Positions 1-9,542 of a stretch of DNA of 64,000 bases are shown piece by piece. Each line of letters opens with the position of its first letter. The first letter of the stretch is position 1. The translations under genes were made by a program, and so were the position numbers. This DNA is from Bacillota bacterium (GTDB lineage Bacteria > Bacillota > Clostridia > Lachnospirales > Lachnospiraceae), in the NCBI GenBank assembly GCA_023421505.1, contig JAEZTJ010000081.1:124001-188000 (forward strand). The letters are read 5' to 3'. The notes under the pieces were generated by a model. That model saw only the letters and a program-made list of their open reading frames with translations, made no database searches and was not told the origin of the DNA.

Positions 1-77
1 ATATTGATGAATCAATTAAGCGTATCAGCTATACCGTTTCAGAAGCGTTAAATTCGTGCTTTGCACAGGTGGGATAA
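1..77 (+). CDS. gpr: C-terminal end of spore germination protease GPR (partial)
   Basis: An open frame enters from the left edge (first full codon at base 3) and stops at the TAA at 75-77. It encodes 24 residues, IDESIKRISYTVSEALN followed by SCFAQVG. This resembles the C-terminus of GPR, the protease that degrades small acid-soluble spore proteins at germination, which usually ends in an amphipathic 'I(D/E)xxIxxLxxxIxxxLN' helix. The next gene is spoIIP, and gpr-spoIIP is a conserved pair in spore formers, which is the stronger argument. Too little sequence is present for a firm family assignment. Confidence 0.6.
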   Translation, partial: IDESIKRISYTVSEALNSCFAQVG

Positions 78-167
78 AGAGAAAGCTGAAGGGTAATAAA
101 ACCGGGACTGCTGAATATAATGAATTAGGCAGGATGATAAATGCCGATTGGTTATCCGGAGGCAGTT

Positions 168-1556
168 ATGAAGAAAAGAAGAATAAAGTTAAAATCCAGA
201 ATTTATCCGGTCATCTGGTCCGGCATTATTGTGATAGCAATCTATCTTTTAGTTTGTTTTGCTGCGTATCCCTTTTCCAATAATATGGGCCAAGCTAAGC
301 TTAGTATGACAGATGCCTTTTTTTCTAAGCTGTATTGCAAAATACTTGAAGACAGCTCCTCCTTAATCAGCTATAGTAATGAAACAGAGGAGAGAACGCA
401 ATTTCCTATGAGTGTGGTAGCAAATGAATTTGCCTTGGAGGAATTTACTACGGAGAATGAGGTAATGACTGCGAAAGCAGCGGACTACGGTGAGCTTCTT
501 ACTCAGTCAGTCGATGATGATGCAAAAGAAGCAGTTCAGACGATGGGGACAGATAAGGTTTTGAATGAAGTAGGCTATTACCAAATTAAAGAAGGGGTTC
601 TCAGTACGGAATATATTTTAACGAACGGTGCCATATTTAACAGCAATATGGCATCGAATAGAGTGAAGCAGGGTGAAAATACAGAACAGCTGCAATTAGA
701 CTATAGTAAGGGCGAGGTTTATTATGAAGAGACAGAGGACAGTGCTTCGTTTGATGGAGGGGAAGCACTAGAAACTGCAAATACGGGCGGGGCTGTCAAA
801 TACACCATGAAACAGCTTCAAAATATTAATTTTCTCGTACAGAATTTTTATATTGTAGATAAGTCAACGAAGGTAACAGAAAGTCTTTTCGATGCAAAGG
901 AGCTTCTGGCGAAGGATATGACTCTCAAGCAAACAAAGGATGCACCTCAGATACTTATTTATCATACTCACTCTCAAGAGGCTTATATAGACAGCAGGCA
1001 GGGGAAGGAAGAGGACACTGTAGTAGGCGTGGGAAGCTATCTGGCTGATATTCTGAAAGAAGAATATGATTACAATGTGCTGCATGATACTAAAAAATAT
1101 GATATTGTAGATGGCAAACTCAATCGTAATGTTGCTTATGATAAGGCGGAGAAGGGAGTGTCAGAGCTATTAAAGAAAAACCCTTCCATTGAGGTGGTGA
1201 TTGATCTTCACAGAGATGAAGGAAATGCGAGAACAATAAAAATGAACGGTAAGGAAACCGCTAATATTATGCTATTTAACGGTCTCAGCAGAGACCAGAA
1301 CGGTCCTATTACATATTTAGATAATCCGAATTTGCAGGATAATCTGGCTTTTAGTCTACAGCTGCAGCTAAAATCAAAAAGTTTATATCCGGGCTTGTTT
1401 TATAGAAATTACTTAAAAAGCTATCGATTTAATCTTCATTTAAGACCAAAAAGCCTGCTCATAGAGCTTGGAACCGTTGAGAACACACTTCAATCTGCCC
1501 TCAATGCTATGGTGCCCTTTGCCGAAGTATTGGATGAAGTGTTGAAAGGAAAATGA
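168..1556 (+). CDS. spoIIP: Stage II sporulation protein P (peptidoglycan amidase/endopeptidase)
   Basis: SpoIIP works with SpoIID and SpoIIM in the mother cell. It cleaves septal peptidoglycan so that the engulfing membrane can move around the forespore. I chose the ATG at 168 because GGAGG (158-162) lies 5 nt upstream; longer in-frame starts lack a site. The 462-residue product has a basic N-terminus, one membrane segment (about 13-35), a variable linker, and a C-terminal SpoIIP domain from about residue 258. Likely zinc and catalytic residues are visible: His266 and His268 in YHTHS, Glu271, His348 in DLHRD and Glu433 in LIELG. It follows gpr by about 90 bp, as in other spore formers. A SigE-type promoter would be expected but I did not identify one. 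Confidence 0.95.
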   Translation: MKKRRIKLKSRIYPVIWSGIIVIAIYLLVCFAAYPFSNNMGQAKLSMTDAFFSKLYCKILEDSSSLISYSNETEERTQFPMSVVANEFALEEFTTENEVMTAKAADYGELLTQSVDDDAKEAVQTMGTDKVLNEVGYYQIKEGVLSTEYILTNGAIFNSNMASNRVKQGENTEQLQLDYSKGEVYYEETEDSASFDGGEALETANTGGAVKYTMKQLQNINFLVQNFYIVDKSTKVTESLFDAKELLAKDMTLKQTKDAPQILIYHTHSQEAYIDSRQGKEEDTVVGVGSYLADILKEEYDYNVLHDTKKYDIVDGKLNRNVAYDKAEKGVSELLKKNPSIEVVIDLHRDEGNARTIKMNGKETANIMLFNGLSRDQNGPITYLDNPNLQDNLAFSLQLQLKSKSLYPGLFYRNYLKSYRFNLHLRPKSLLIELGTVENTLQSALNAMVPFAEVLDEVLKGK

Positions 1557-1635
1557 CAGTTGATGAATTCTTATATTATTTAACAAATGGTAAATATTAA
1601 CTTGATATTTTAAACTGAATTGATAGTATACTTAA

Positions 1636-1681
1636 CCTCTTGTATATCGCTGCTATGCGGTGTGTACAGGAGGTTTTTCTT
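1636..1681 (+). terminator. Intrinsic terminator after spoIIP
   Basis: The arms CCTCTTGTATATCGC and GCGGTGTGTACAGGAGG can pair with some G-U pairs and a short internal bulge, and TTTTT follows directly. It sits 80 bp after the spoIIP stop. The rest of the 1557-1900 gap is AT-rich. It holds a possible weak promoter (TTGACC at 1805, TATAAG at 1826, only a 15-bp spacer) and nothing else I recognise. Confidence 0.72.
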
Positions 1682-1900
1682 ATCCAAGAATAGCAAAAGA
1701 CGCTATTTCTAAGGAGTTATGCCCAAATAGCGTAATGCACATAGATAAATATATTACTATAAAGCCACAATTTCAAATTATATTATCAAAAATAGATGGA
1801 TTGGTTGACCGCTTAATGAAAGGGTTATAAGATTCAAAGTGTATAGTTATCAAAGGTAGAATAGAATATATCCGGCTAGTTTGGAAAGGAGCTAATATTC

Positions 1901-3787
1901 ATGAAAAAAAATGATGTCCGATTACCTTACTTAATCAGTGACGGTATGATATTACAAAGAAATCAGAAGAATAAAATATGGGGGAAGGCATATCCCGGCA
2001 GCACACTCTGCTTGACGTTTGGTGATGCAAAATACACAGCTTCAGTAAATGAAGATGGCAGATGGGAGGTCACGTTGTGCAGTATGCAGGCAGGTGGACC
2101 ACATCAAATGATGATTGAATGTGGCAATATTAGGAAAATAATTCAGAATATATTAATCGGAGATGTATTTGTTCTGGGTGGGCAATCTAATATGGAGCAT
2201 TTACTTAAGAAAACCCTGGATTTATATGAGGAGGAGTTAAAATGTGCAGATTACCCGGCAATCCGAAGGTTTACTGTGCCGGAAAAATATTGTTTTCAAG
2301 GTCCACTAGAAGAATTGACTGGAGGAGAATGGGTTCCGGTCACACCGGAATCGGTTTATGACTTCAGTGCTGTTGGTTATTTTTGTGCAAAGGCTTTATA
2401 TGATAAATATAAGATACCAATTGGCTTAATCCATACAGCGGTGGGCGGTACACCTGCTGAAGCATGGATCAGTGAAAAATCATTAATGAATTTCGAAGTT
2501 TTTACGGACACGCTGTCCTTATGTAAGCAGGATACCTATATAAATATGATTAAGGAAAATGATGATAAGATTTTCAGAGACTGGTTCACAGAACTAAATG
2601 AGAAGGATAAGGGTCTGCAGGATGATATAACACCTTGGTATAGTGAAGCTTATGAGGATGCCTCCTGGAATGAAATTGACCTGCCGAGAAGCTTTGAGGG
2701 GACTGAACTAGGGGAAATTAAGGGGTCAGTTTGGTTTCGGAAGGAGATAAATCTACCAAAAGATAAGTGTGGTGAAAAAGCGAAGCTGGTGCTGGGTACA
2801 ATTATTAATGGAGATGAGACCTACTTGAATGGTGTTGAAATTGGCTGCAATGATTCCTTATTCGAGCGAAGAAGGTATGACATTCCGGAAGGTATTCTAA
2901 AGGAAGGAAAAAATATATTAACAGTACGTGTAATTATGACAAGGCATCGAGGAGCTTTTGTAACGGATATGCCATACTTTTTAAAGGCTGGAGATGCGAT
3001 AATTCCCTTAAGCGGTAAATGGAGATACAGGCAAAGTGCATTCATGGAACCGTTGCCACAGACTACCTCCTTCCAGTTTAAGCCGGCTGGATTATATAAT
3101 GCGATGATATATCCTTTAAAAAACCTTAGCATACGTGGAGTACTCTGGTATCAGGGAGAATCAAATACGAATAATACGGGCATTTATAAAGAACTGTTCG
3201 AAACTGTAATCAAAGATTGGAGAAGTCTCTGGAAGAACGAAGAATTACCCTTTATTTATGTACAGTTAGCGAATTATTGTCCGTGGAGACAGGAGCCGGA
3301 AAGAAGCTGTTGGGCTGAAATAAGGGAAGAGCAGAGAAAAGTAATGGAGAGTATCTCTCATACCGGTATGGTAGTGACTTATGACGTTGGAGAATATAAT
3401 GATATTCACCCGAGGGATAAGAAATCTGTAGGCAATCGTCTGGCTTTATGGGCTATGAATATGATTTACGGAGAAAATATTGTCTGTAGTGGACCCTTAT
3501 ATCGCACAAAGGTAATTGAGGGTGATAAAATTCGAATTTATTTTACCCAAGCCGGTAGCGGACTTACTACAAAGGGTATTAATTTAAAAAGCTTTATGAT
3601 CTGCGGTGAGGATGGTAAATTTACAGATGCACAGGCTTTCATCGAAGGAGAGACGGTGGTTGTCTATAGTGAATTAGTCAAAGAGCCGGTTGATGTTCGT
3701 TATGCATGGTTCGATAATCCGGAAGCTGCAAATCTATATAATCTTGAAGGACTCCCTGCATCACCTTTCACAACCAGGCGGATTTAG
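1901..3787 (+). CDS. Sialate O-acetylesterase-type (SASA) carbohydrate acetylesterase
   Basis: This is a 628-residue esterase of the SASA/SGNH superfamily, expected to remove O-acetyl groups from sugars. The Ser nucleophile lies in GGQSNM (Ser96), a second conserved block is LWYQGESN, and the Asp/His pair of the triad is in NDIHPRD (Asp501, His503). A beta-sandwich-like insert (about 250-390) separates the two halves of the catalytic domain, as is usual for bacterial members. I see no signal peptide, so it is probably intracellular and acts on imported oligosaccharides. The start has GGAAAGGAG upstream. Database names often say 'sialic acid-specific', but the neighbours (GH43, GH4 alpha-galacturonidase type, sugar importer) suggest acetylated plant oligosaccharides. 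The substrate is inferred. Confidence 0.85.
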   Translation: MKKNDVRLPYLISDGMILQRNQKNKIWGKAYPGSTLCLTFGDAKYTASVNEDGRWEVTLCSMQAGGPHQMMIECGNIRKIIQNILIGDVFVLGGQSNMEHLLKKTLDLYEEELKCADYPAIRRFTVPEKYCFQGPLEELTGGEWVPVTPESVYDFSAVGYFCAKALYDKYKIPIGLIHTAVGGTPAEAWISEKSLMNFEVFTDTLSLCKQDTYINMIKENDDKIFRDWFTELNEKDKGLQDDITPWYSEAYEDASWNEIDLPRSFEGTELGEIKGSVWFRKEINLPKDKCGEKAKLVLGTIINGDETYLNGVEIGCNDSLFERRRYDIPEGILKEGKNILTVRVIMTRHRGAFVTDMPYFLKAGDAIIPLSGKWRYRQSAFMEPLPQTTSFQFKPAGLYNAMIYPLKNLSIRGVLWYQGESNTNNTGIYKELFETVIKDWRSLWKNEELPFIYVQLANYCPWRQEPERSCWAEIREEQRKVMESISHTGMVVTYDVGEYNDIHPRDKKSVGNRLALWAMNMIYGENIVCSGPLYRTKVIEGDKIRIYFTQAGSGLTTKGINLKSFMICGEDGKFTDAQAFIEGETVVVYSELVKEPVDVRYAWFDNPEAANLYNLEGLPASPFTTRRI

Positions 3788-4057
3788 AAATAGTACAATA
3801 TTGTCTTAATGAGATGGAGGATGTTGGAAACAGGATATTGGATGGAATATCGCAGTGCTATACGATATATCAAATTTCATTAAATTCGTACAATTTATTA
3901 TAAATAGCTGTTGTGGTTTTTGGTAGATATTTTTTGAAATAACTAGGATTTAACGAACGAAAATTAGTATTTTAGAGCGCTAGTAAATGAATTTCAAGTA
4001 AATATAGTTAAAAAATAAGATATATTCAAACTATGTTTTGTAAATAATCGTTTTATA

Positions 4058-4086
4058 TTGACTGACATTTTGAATGGTTGTATTAT
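4058..4086 (+). promoter_or_regulatory. SigA-type promoter for the sugar ABC operon
   Basis: TTGACT (4058-4063) and TATTAT (4081-4086) are separated by exactly 17 bp. The next start codon is 45 bp downstream, behind GAGGGAGG. This is the best promoter in the 344-bp gap 3788-4131, which is otherwise AT-rich and without a clear terminator. I see no certain cre site or AraC half-sites, although AraC control from the nearby regulator is plausible. Confidence 0.72.
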
Positions 4087-4131
4087 TCACTTTGTAAGGC
4101 AATAATAAATTATTAGAGGGAGGTACTTTTT

Positions 4132-5496
4132 ATGAAATTGAAAAGAATTATGATCGTATTTTTGGTAATTATGACCATGCTTACGATGACAGCATGTAAG
4201 GACAAGAAGGAGGAAGATACAAGCTTAAATACGCCTGAAGCAACTGCTACAAGTGCACCTGAAAAAACAGATGCTGAGGAACCAACCACCGATGATAGCG
4301 CTAGTGGTGAAAAAGTAGTATTAAATATGGCATGGTGGGGTTCACAGGCTCGTCATGATAAGACAATTGCAGTAATTGAGATGTATGAAGCACAAAATCC
4401 TAATGTAGACATTGAATATGAATTCTATGATGCTGATGGATATTTTACCAAGTTAAATACTTTAGTAGCATCTAATGAAGTATGGGATTGCTTCCAGTTA
4501 GGTGGTAATTTCCCTACATATTTAGATAAGATTGTACCGTTAAATGATTACGTAAAATCAGGTGTAATTGATGTTTCCAATACCACAGATGCTTTCCTAA
4601 AAATAACTCAGTATAACGGCGATCAGATTGGTATCTCTAACGGTGTTAATACCTACGGCGTAGCTTATGATCCTGCTATGTTTGCTGAAGCTGGTGTTCC
4701 GGAGCCTACAGAAAACTGGACCTGGGATGAATATGCAGATGCCTGCAAAAAAATTCATGATAAATTAGGCATTTATGGAAGCTCTAAGTTTGATGATTTT
4801 GCAGCTGGTTGTGGTTCAGGTATTAACCAGAGCGATATTAACTTAAACTTCTATGCTATAACAAACGATGGTCTTGGCTTTGATGATTATAAATTATTAG
4901 TACCATATTTGGAGATGAGAAAAGATCTTACCAAAGCTGGTGCATATCCGGATCCGGGTGCTCTTGCTGAAATTTCCGATATTGAAGGAGATTTCCTTGT
5001 AACAGGTGAAGCTGCTATGACTTGGGTAGCAAGTAATCAGTTTATCGCATTATCACAGGCAGCAGGCAAAGAATTAAAGCTTGCTCCGATACCTAGAAAG
5101 ACAAAGGATGGCCCTGCAGGATCTTGCTTACAGTCCTCCCAGATGTTCTGTGTTTCCAAGGATTCAAAAAATCCTGAAGAAGCAGCAAAATTCTTAAACT
5201 TCTTCTGGACTAATGTAGATGCTAACAAGATCTTAGCTAGTGAGCGTGGTATGTCTATATTCTCAAATGTAGCAGAAGCACAGAAGCCTGAGATGACACC
5301 TGAGATGCAGGTTGTGAACGATTTCGTGGCTTTAGTCGGCAGCTTCCCTACCGGTCAAGTAAATCCTATAAGCCCCGAGCCTTATCAGGAGATTACAGAT
5401 TACTTTAAGCTTACAATTGAAAAAGTTATCTATGATGAGATGACACCAGATGAAGCAGCAAAGGATTTCTATGAATTTGCAAAATCCAAGTTTTAA
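4132..5496 (+). CDS. Sugar ABC transporter substrate-binding lipoprotein
   Basis: This is an extracellular solute-binding protein (family 1, carbohydrate-binding) of 454 residues that captures an oligosaccharide for the two permeases that follow. A type II signal peptide ends in LTMTAC, with the lipidated cysteine at residue 22. An acidic Ser/Thr/Glu-rich linker (about 23-60) follows, then the binding-protein fold starting with VVLNMAWWGSQ. The gene is first in the importer operon, just after a good promoter. A long hairpin separates it from the permease genes, an arrangement often associated with higher expression of the binding protein. The ligand cannot be read from sequence; the adjacent hydrolases point to xylose- and galacturonate-containing oligosaccharides. 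Confidence 0.93.
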   Translation: MKLKRIMIVFLVIMTMLTMTACKDKKEEDTSLNTPEATATSAPEKTDAEEPTTDDSASGEKVVLNMAWWGSQARHDKTIAVIEMYEAQNPNVDIEYEFYDADGYFTKLNTLVASNEVWDCFQLGGNFPTYLDKIVPLNDYVKSGVIDVSNTTDAFLKITQYNGDQIGISNGVNTYGVAYDPAMFAEAGVPEPTENWTWDEYADACKKIHDKLGIYGSSKFDDFAAGCGSGINQSDINLNFYAITNDGLGFDDYKLLVPYLEMRKDLTKAGAYPDPGALAEISDIEGDFLVTGEAAMTWVASNQFIALSQAAGKELKLAPIPRKTKDGPAGSCLQSSQMFCVSKDSKNPEEAAKFLNFFWTNVDANKILASERGMSIFSNVAEAQKPEMTPEMQVVNDFVALVGSFPTGQVNPISPEPYQEITDYFKLTIEKVIYDEMTPDEAAKDFYEFAKSKF

Positions 5497-5546
5497 TCAG
5501 TGATATAAATTAAAATCATACTCGGGCAGATATTTCATGCCGTAAT

Positions 5547-5593
5547 ATTAGAACTCTTATGCTACGCTTGGAAAATAGTATAAGAGTTCTAAT
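5547..5593 (+). promoter_or_regulatory. Long intercistronic hairpin between binding protein and permease genes
   Basis: A perfect 14-bp stem (5547-5560 with 5580-5593) can extend by four more pairs around a loop near CGCTTGGAAAA. Only a weak AATTTG tail follows, so read-through into the permease genes is likely. Such stems often protect the 3' end of the binding-protein mRNA or act as partial terminators. That role is inferred. Confidence 0.7.
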
Positions 5594-5632
5594 TTGTCAA
5601 AAAGCTTTAAACGAAGTTAAGGAGGCTCAAGA

Positions 5633-6541
5633 ATGAATCCAGGTGTTAAGAGCATTACAAAAAAGTTTATTCATAAAGAGGCCACGGTAGGGTATATCTT
5701 TGCTTTACCATTTATAATAGGCTTTTTAGGTTTTACCATTATACCGATTTTATCGTCTCTGTATTATTCCTTTACTGACTATGATCTAATTCATAAGGAA
5801 GCCTGGACAGGGTTGGATAATTATTTGCGTTTATTTCAGGATGAAAGATTTTGGAAATCACTTAAAGCAACTTTAAAGTACGTTTTAACCTCTGTTCCGC
5901 TTAAACTGGCATTTGCTTTGATTGTTGCTATGCTTTTGACTCGTAAGTCAAAATTAACAGGACTATACAGATCTTTATTTTATGTTCCTTCCTTAATTGG
6001 TGGAAGTATTGCGGTCGCATTGGTTTGGAAGGAGTTATTTGCTAGAAACGGATTAATTAATGATTTATTTAAGAGTGTTGGTCTTCACCCAATCTCCTGG
6101 TTCGGAGATCAAAAGATGGCCATTATACCCCTGATCCTTATGTCTGTCTGGCAGTTTGGATCCAGTATGATTATTTTTGCTGCGGGGTTAAAACAAATTC
6201 CTGTGTCTTATTATGAAGCATCTAAGATTGATGGTGCAAACCGTTTTAAATCATTTCTCTATATTACCTTACCCGGACTATCCCCTGTTATTTTGTATAA
6301 TTTAATTATGCAGACAATAGCAGCATTCATGTCCTTTACTCAGGCATTTGTAATTACTAACGGTGGTCCAAATGATGCAACAAACTTCTATGCGTTATAT
6401 ATGTATAAGCACGCTTTTAATTATCATGAGATGGGTTATGCAAGCGCTATGTCCTGGGTTATGCTGATTATCATGAGCATTATTACCGTTATTATTTTTA
6501 AGAGCTCAAAGCATTGGGTATTCAGTGAATCAGATAATTAA
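5633..6541 (+). CDS. Sugar ABC transporter permease (UgpA/LacF/LplB type)
   Basis: This 302-residue inner-membrane permease has about six transmembrane segments and a cytoplasmic EAA loop, seen as YEASKIDGANRFKSF followed by LYITLPGL, which docks to the ABC ATPase. The start is preceded by AAGGAGG. It forms the heteromeric channel with the next gene, 12 bp downstream. No ATPase gene lies in the operon, so a shared MsmK/UgpC-type ATPase encoded elsewhere must energise it, as is common for CUT1 importers in Firmicutes. Confidence 0.95.
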   Translation: MNPGVKSITKKFIHKEATVGYIFALPFIIGFLGFTIIPILSSLYYSFTDYDLIHKEAWTGLDNYLRLFQDERFWKSLKATLKYVLTSVPLKLAFALIVAMLLTRKSKLTGLYRSLFYVPSLIGGSIAVALVWKELFARNGLINDLFKSVGLHPISWFGDQKMAIIPLILMSVWQFGSSMIIFAAGLKQIPVSYYEASKIDGANRFKSFLYITLPGLSPVILYNLIMQTIAAFMSFTQAFVITNGGPNDATNFYALYMYKHAFNYHEMGYASAMSWVMLIIMSIITVIIFKSSKHWVFSESDN

Positions 6542-6553
6542 AGGAGGGACACG

Positions 6554-7402
6554 ATGAATTCGAAATTTAAAAAAGCAATTTCAACATATAGATATCATAT
6601 TTTCGTAATTATCATTGGTTTCATTATGATTTATCCGGTTTTATGGATGATCAGCGGATCCTTAAAGAATAATAGTGAGATCCTTAATGGTACGCTTAAT
6701 TTAATTCCACCGCAATTCAGATGGGAAAATTTCTCCAGAGGCTGGAAGGGCTTTGGCGGAATAAGCTTTGCAACCTTCTTTAAAAATTCCCTCGTTATCA
6801 CTGGTATAGCTACAGCAGCTACCGTATTAAGCTCAGCCTGTATCGCATACTCTTTCTCCAGATTAAGATATCCTGGAAGGAAGCTGTTATTTACACTTAT
6901 GATTATGACATTGTTGCTGCCCGGTCAGGTTATTTTAATCCCTCAATATATTATTTATAATCGTATGGGATTAGTACCATCTATTATACCGTTGGTTTTA
7001 CCGCACTTTTTGGGTCAGGCTTTCTTTATTTATCAGATGATGCAGTTTATGGCAGGAATTCCAAGAGAGCTTGATGAGTCAGCCTTTGTTGATGGCTGCA
7101 GCAGATATGGTATTTTTACGCATATTATCCTGCCGCTTCTTAAGCCAGCAGTTATTACAACGGTAATTATACAATTTTACTGGAAGTGGGATGATTTCCA
7201 AGGCCCTTTGGTATATTTAAGTAAACCAACATCCTATACGGTATCCATTGCCCTTAAGCTTTTTGCGGATTCCTCCTCAAAAACTGACTATGGCGCAATG
7301 TTTGCAATGTCCACTTTATCATTAATTCCTGTATTTTTAATTTTCTTATTCTTTAATCGTTATCTAACGGAAGGAATCAGCACCACTGGTTTGAAGGGTT
7401 GA
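6554..7402 (+). CDS. Sugar ABC transporter permease (UgpE/LacG/LplC type)
   Basis: This is the second CUT1 permease subunit, 282 residues with about six membrane segments. Its EAA loop reads ELDESAFVDGCSRYGIF, then THIILPLLKP. The C-terminus YLTEGISTTGLKG is typical of the family. It has its own AAAGGAGG site and starts 12 bp after the partner permease. The order lipoprotein, permease, permease, hydrolases matches lpl-like operons of other Firmicutes. Confidence 0.95.
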   Translation: MNSKFKKAISTYRYHIFVIIIGFIMIYPVLWMISGSLKNNSEILNGTLNLIPPQFRWENFSRGWKGFGGISFATFFKNSLVITGIATAATVLSSACIAYSFSRLRYPGRKLLFTLMIMTLLLPGQVILIPQYIIYNRMGLVPSIIPLVLPHFLGQAFFIYQMMQFMAGIPRELDESAFVDGCSRYGIFTHIILPLLKPAVITTVIIQFYWKWDDFQGPLVYLSKPTSYTVSIALKLFADSSSKTDYGAMFAMSTLSLIPVFLIFLFFNRYLTEGISTTGLKG

Positions 7403-7457
7403 TTTTGAATAAAATTCGCTCAGCGAAGAGCTATCATAAGGCAGTTTGGAGGATGTT

Positions 7458-9515
7458 ATGATTGATCGCTATACATTAGTAACAAGACACAATCCGAAGC
7501 TTGACAGAGTGGTTTTTGACTCTCCGCTTACGTTAGGAAATGGAGAATTTGCATTTACGGCTGATGTAACAGGAATGCAGACCTTGTATAGAGAATACAA
7601 GAACCACCATGTTCCTTTGTGTACAATGAGTCAGTGGGGATGGCATACAACACCGGCAGGCGAAAAGCAGGACATTTATTACTCCATGAAGGATGTAGAT
7701 ATGACGGAGTATGATTACTGTGGTCGAAAAGTATATTATGCGGTAGAGAAGAAAAAGGGGAATGAAGAGGTTTATGATTGGCTTCGTCAAAACCCTCATA
7801 GGCTGAATTTGGCCCGCATAGCATTCTATTATGAAGGAGCTGAGATTGCCTCCTCTGCTTTGAAAGAGATACATCAGGAGCTTAATTTATATGAAGGAGT
7901 GCTCTCTAGCAGCTTCCTGCTAAAGGGTAATCGCGTTGATGTAGTTACAATTTGTGATTATAAGCAGAACGGGTTGGCTTTCTCTGTTAAATCAGATGCT
8001 CTTGTGGATGGAAGGCTCTCCGTACGAATCTCTTTTCCTTATGGCTCTCCGGATATTTCAGCTTCAGATTGGGAAAAGGAAGACCGACATAGTACTGTAA
8101 TTGATGAAAATACGGAGCCTTACTGTCTCTGCCTAAAACGGCAGCTTGATAAAGATAGCTATTACGTGATGATCAGGGGGGATGAAACCTCTAGTATATC
8201 ACAGGTAAGGCAGCATAAAATTTTACTTAAGTCATCTACAAATACCCTTGAATTTACGGTTCTATTTTCAAATAAACCAAGTAAAAAGGCTCTTTCTGTT
8301 GAAAGTGTAGCAAAAAGCAGCAAAAAAGGTTTCCGAGATTTTTGGGAATCTGGTGCAGCGATTGATTTGCATTGCTCAAAGGATCCCAGAGCGCTGGAGC
8401 TGGAGCGTAGAATTGTATTATCACAATATTTAACTGCTATTCAATCAAGCGGTTCCTTGCCGCCACAGGAGACAGGCCTTACCTGTAACAGCTGGTATGG
8501 TAAATTCCATCTGGAGATGTATCTATGGCATTGTTCCTGGTTTGTGCTTTGGAACAGACCGGAGATGATTAGTAAGAGTCTTCTGTGGTATAGGAATAAC
8601 TTAGAAAAGGCAAAGGAAAATGCCGCAAGAAATGGGTACAAGGGAGCAAAATGGCCTAAAATGGTGGCTTATGACAGTATTGACAGTCCCTCTATCATTG
8701 CAACCCTTTTAATATGGCAGCAACCGCAGATTATTTTTATGCTCGAGTTAGTATATCAAAGCCGCGGGGAGGATAGCTTACTTACACAGTACTGGGAGGT
8801 TATCTCGGAAACTGCGGAATATATGTGCGATTTAGCTGTTTATAATCCGAGAACACTAAGGTATGATCTGCCATCACCTTTGATTCCGGCACAGGAGGAG
8901 CATGATCCGAGAGAAACGATTAATCCTAGCTTTGAGCTGGAATTTTGGGCTTCTACCTTAAAAATTGCAGTTCAATGGGCAAAACGACTGGGATATCCCT
9001 TTGAACAATGGGAAAAAGTTGCCAATCATATGGCTGAGCTGCCTAGTAAGGATGGTTTATATCTGGCGCACGAAAATTGTCCTCTGACCTATAGTAAGTT
9101 TAATAAAGATCATCCTTCCATGCTTGGTGCTCTTGGGCTTCTACCCGGATATAGCGTTGATGCAGGCAGGATGGAACGTTCTTTGAATAAGGTTTTGGAA
9201 TGCTGGAACTTTTCTACTATGTGGGGCTGGGATTTTGCTATGATGGCTATGACAGCAGTGCGCCTTGGAAAACCGGAGCTTGCAATGGATATTCTTATGA
9301 AGGATACTCCGAAGAATTCATATGTAATTAGTGGTAACAATTATCAAAGGCTGCGTGAGGATCTGCCTTTATATTTACCTGGGAATGCATCACTTCTCAT
9401 GGCGGTGGCATTGATGAGTGCTGGCTACAAGGGCTGTAAAACAAAGCTTCCTGGTTTTCCGCAGAACGGAATGTGGGAAGTTGAATTTGAGGGAATGATG
9501 CAATTTCCATATTGA
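7458..9515 (+). CDS. Putative (alpha/alpha)6-barrel glycosidase (GH65/GH95-like)
   Basis: This is a 685-residue soluble protein without a signal peptide. The N-terminal half (to about 290) looks like a beta-sandwich domain. The C-terminal half resembles six-hairpin glycosidases: KFHLEMYLWHCSWFVLWNRP aligns by eye with the 'HxDxExxMxP' region of GH65-like enzymes, followed by LLWYRNNLEKAKENAARNGY and GAKWPKM. Near the C-terminus, NPSFELEFW and WGWDFAMMAMTA are typical of this clan. I chose the ATG at 7458 because TTTGGAGG lies 5 nt upstream. The exact family and substrate are not known to me. Its place between importer and beta-xylosidase suggests intracellular oligosaccharide breakdown. Confidence 0.68.
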   Translation: MIDRYTLVTRHNPKLDRVVFDSPLTLGNGEFAFTADVTGMQTLYREYKNHHVPLCTMSQWGWHTTPAGEKQDIYYSMKDVDMTEYDYCGRKVYYAVEKKKGNEEVYDWLRQNPHRLNLARIAFYYEGAEIASSALKEIHQELNLYEGVLSSSFLLKGNRVDVVTICDYKQNGLAFSVKSDALVDGRLSVRISFPYGSPDISASDWEKEDRHSTVIDENTEPYCLCLKRQLDKDSYYVMIRGDETSSISQVRQHKILLKSSTNTLEFTVLFSNKPSKKALSVESVAKSSKKGFRDFWESGAAIDLHCSKDPRALELERRIVLSQYLTAIQSSGSLPPQETGLTCNSWYGKFHLEMYLWHCSWFVLWNRPEMISKSLLWYRNNLEKAKENAARNGYKGAKWPKMVAYDSIDSPSIIATLLIWQQPQIIFMLELVYQSRGEDSLLTQYWEVISETAEYMCDLAVYNPRTLRYDLPSPLIPAQEEHDPRETINPSFELEFWASTLKIAVQWAKRLGYPFEQWEKVANHMAELPSKDGLYLAHENCPLTYSKFNKDHPSMLGALGLLPGYSVDAGRMERSLNKVLECWNFSTMWGWDFAMMAMTAVRLGKPELAMDILMKDTPKNSYVISGNNYQRLREDLPLYLPGNASLLMAVALMSAGYKGCKTKLPGFPQNGMWEVEFEGMMQFPY

Positions 9516-9542
9516 GTAGATAGCAGCAGGGAGGCTGGGATT

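Noticed and set aside
3950..4000. cre (CcpA) site near GAGCGCTAG upstream of the sugar operon
   Set aside because: Only the central GCGC half fits; the flanking TG and CA of the consensus are absent.
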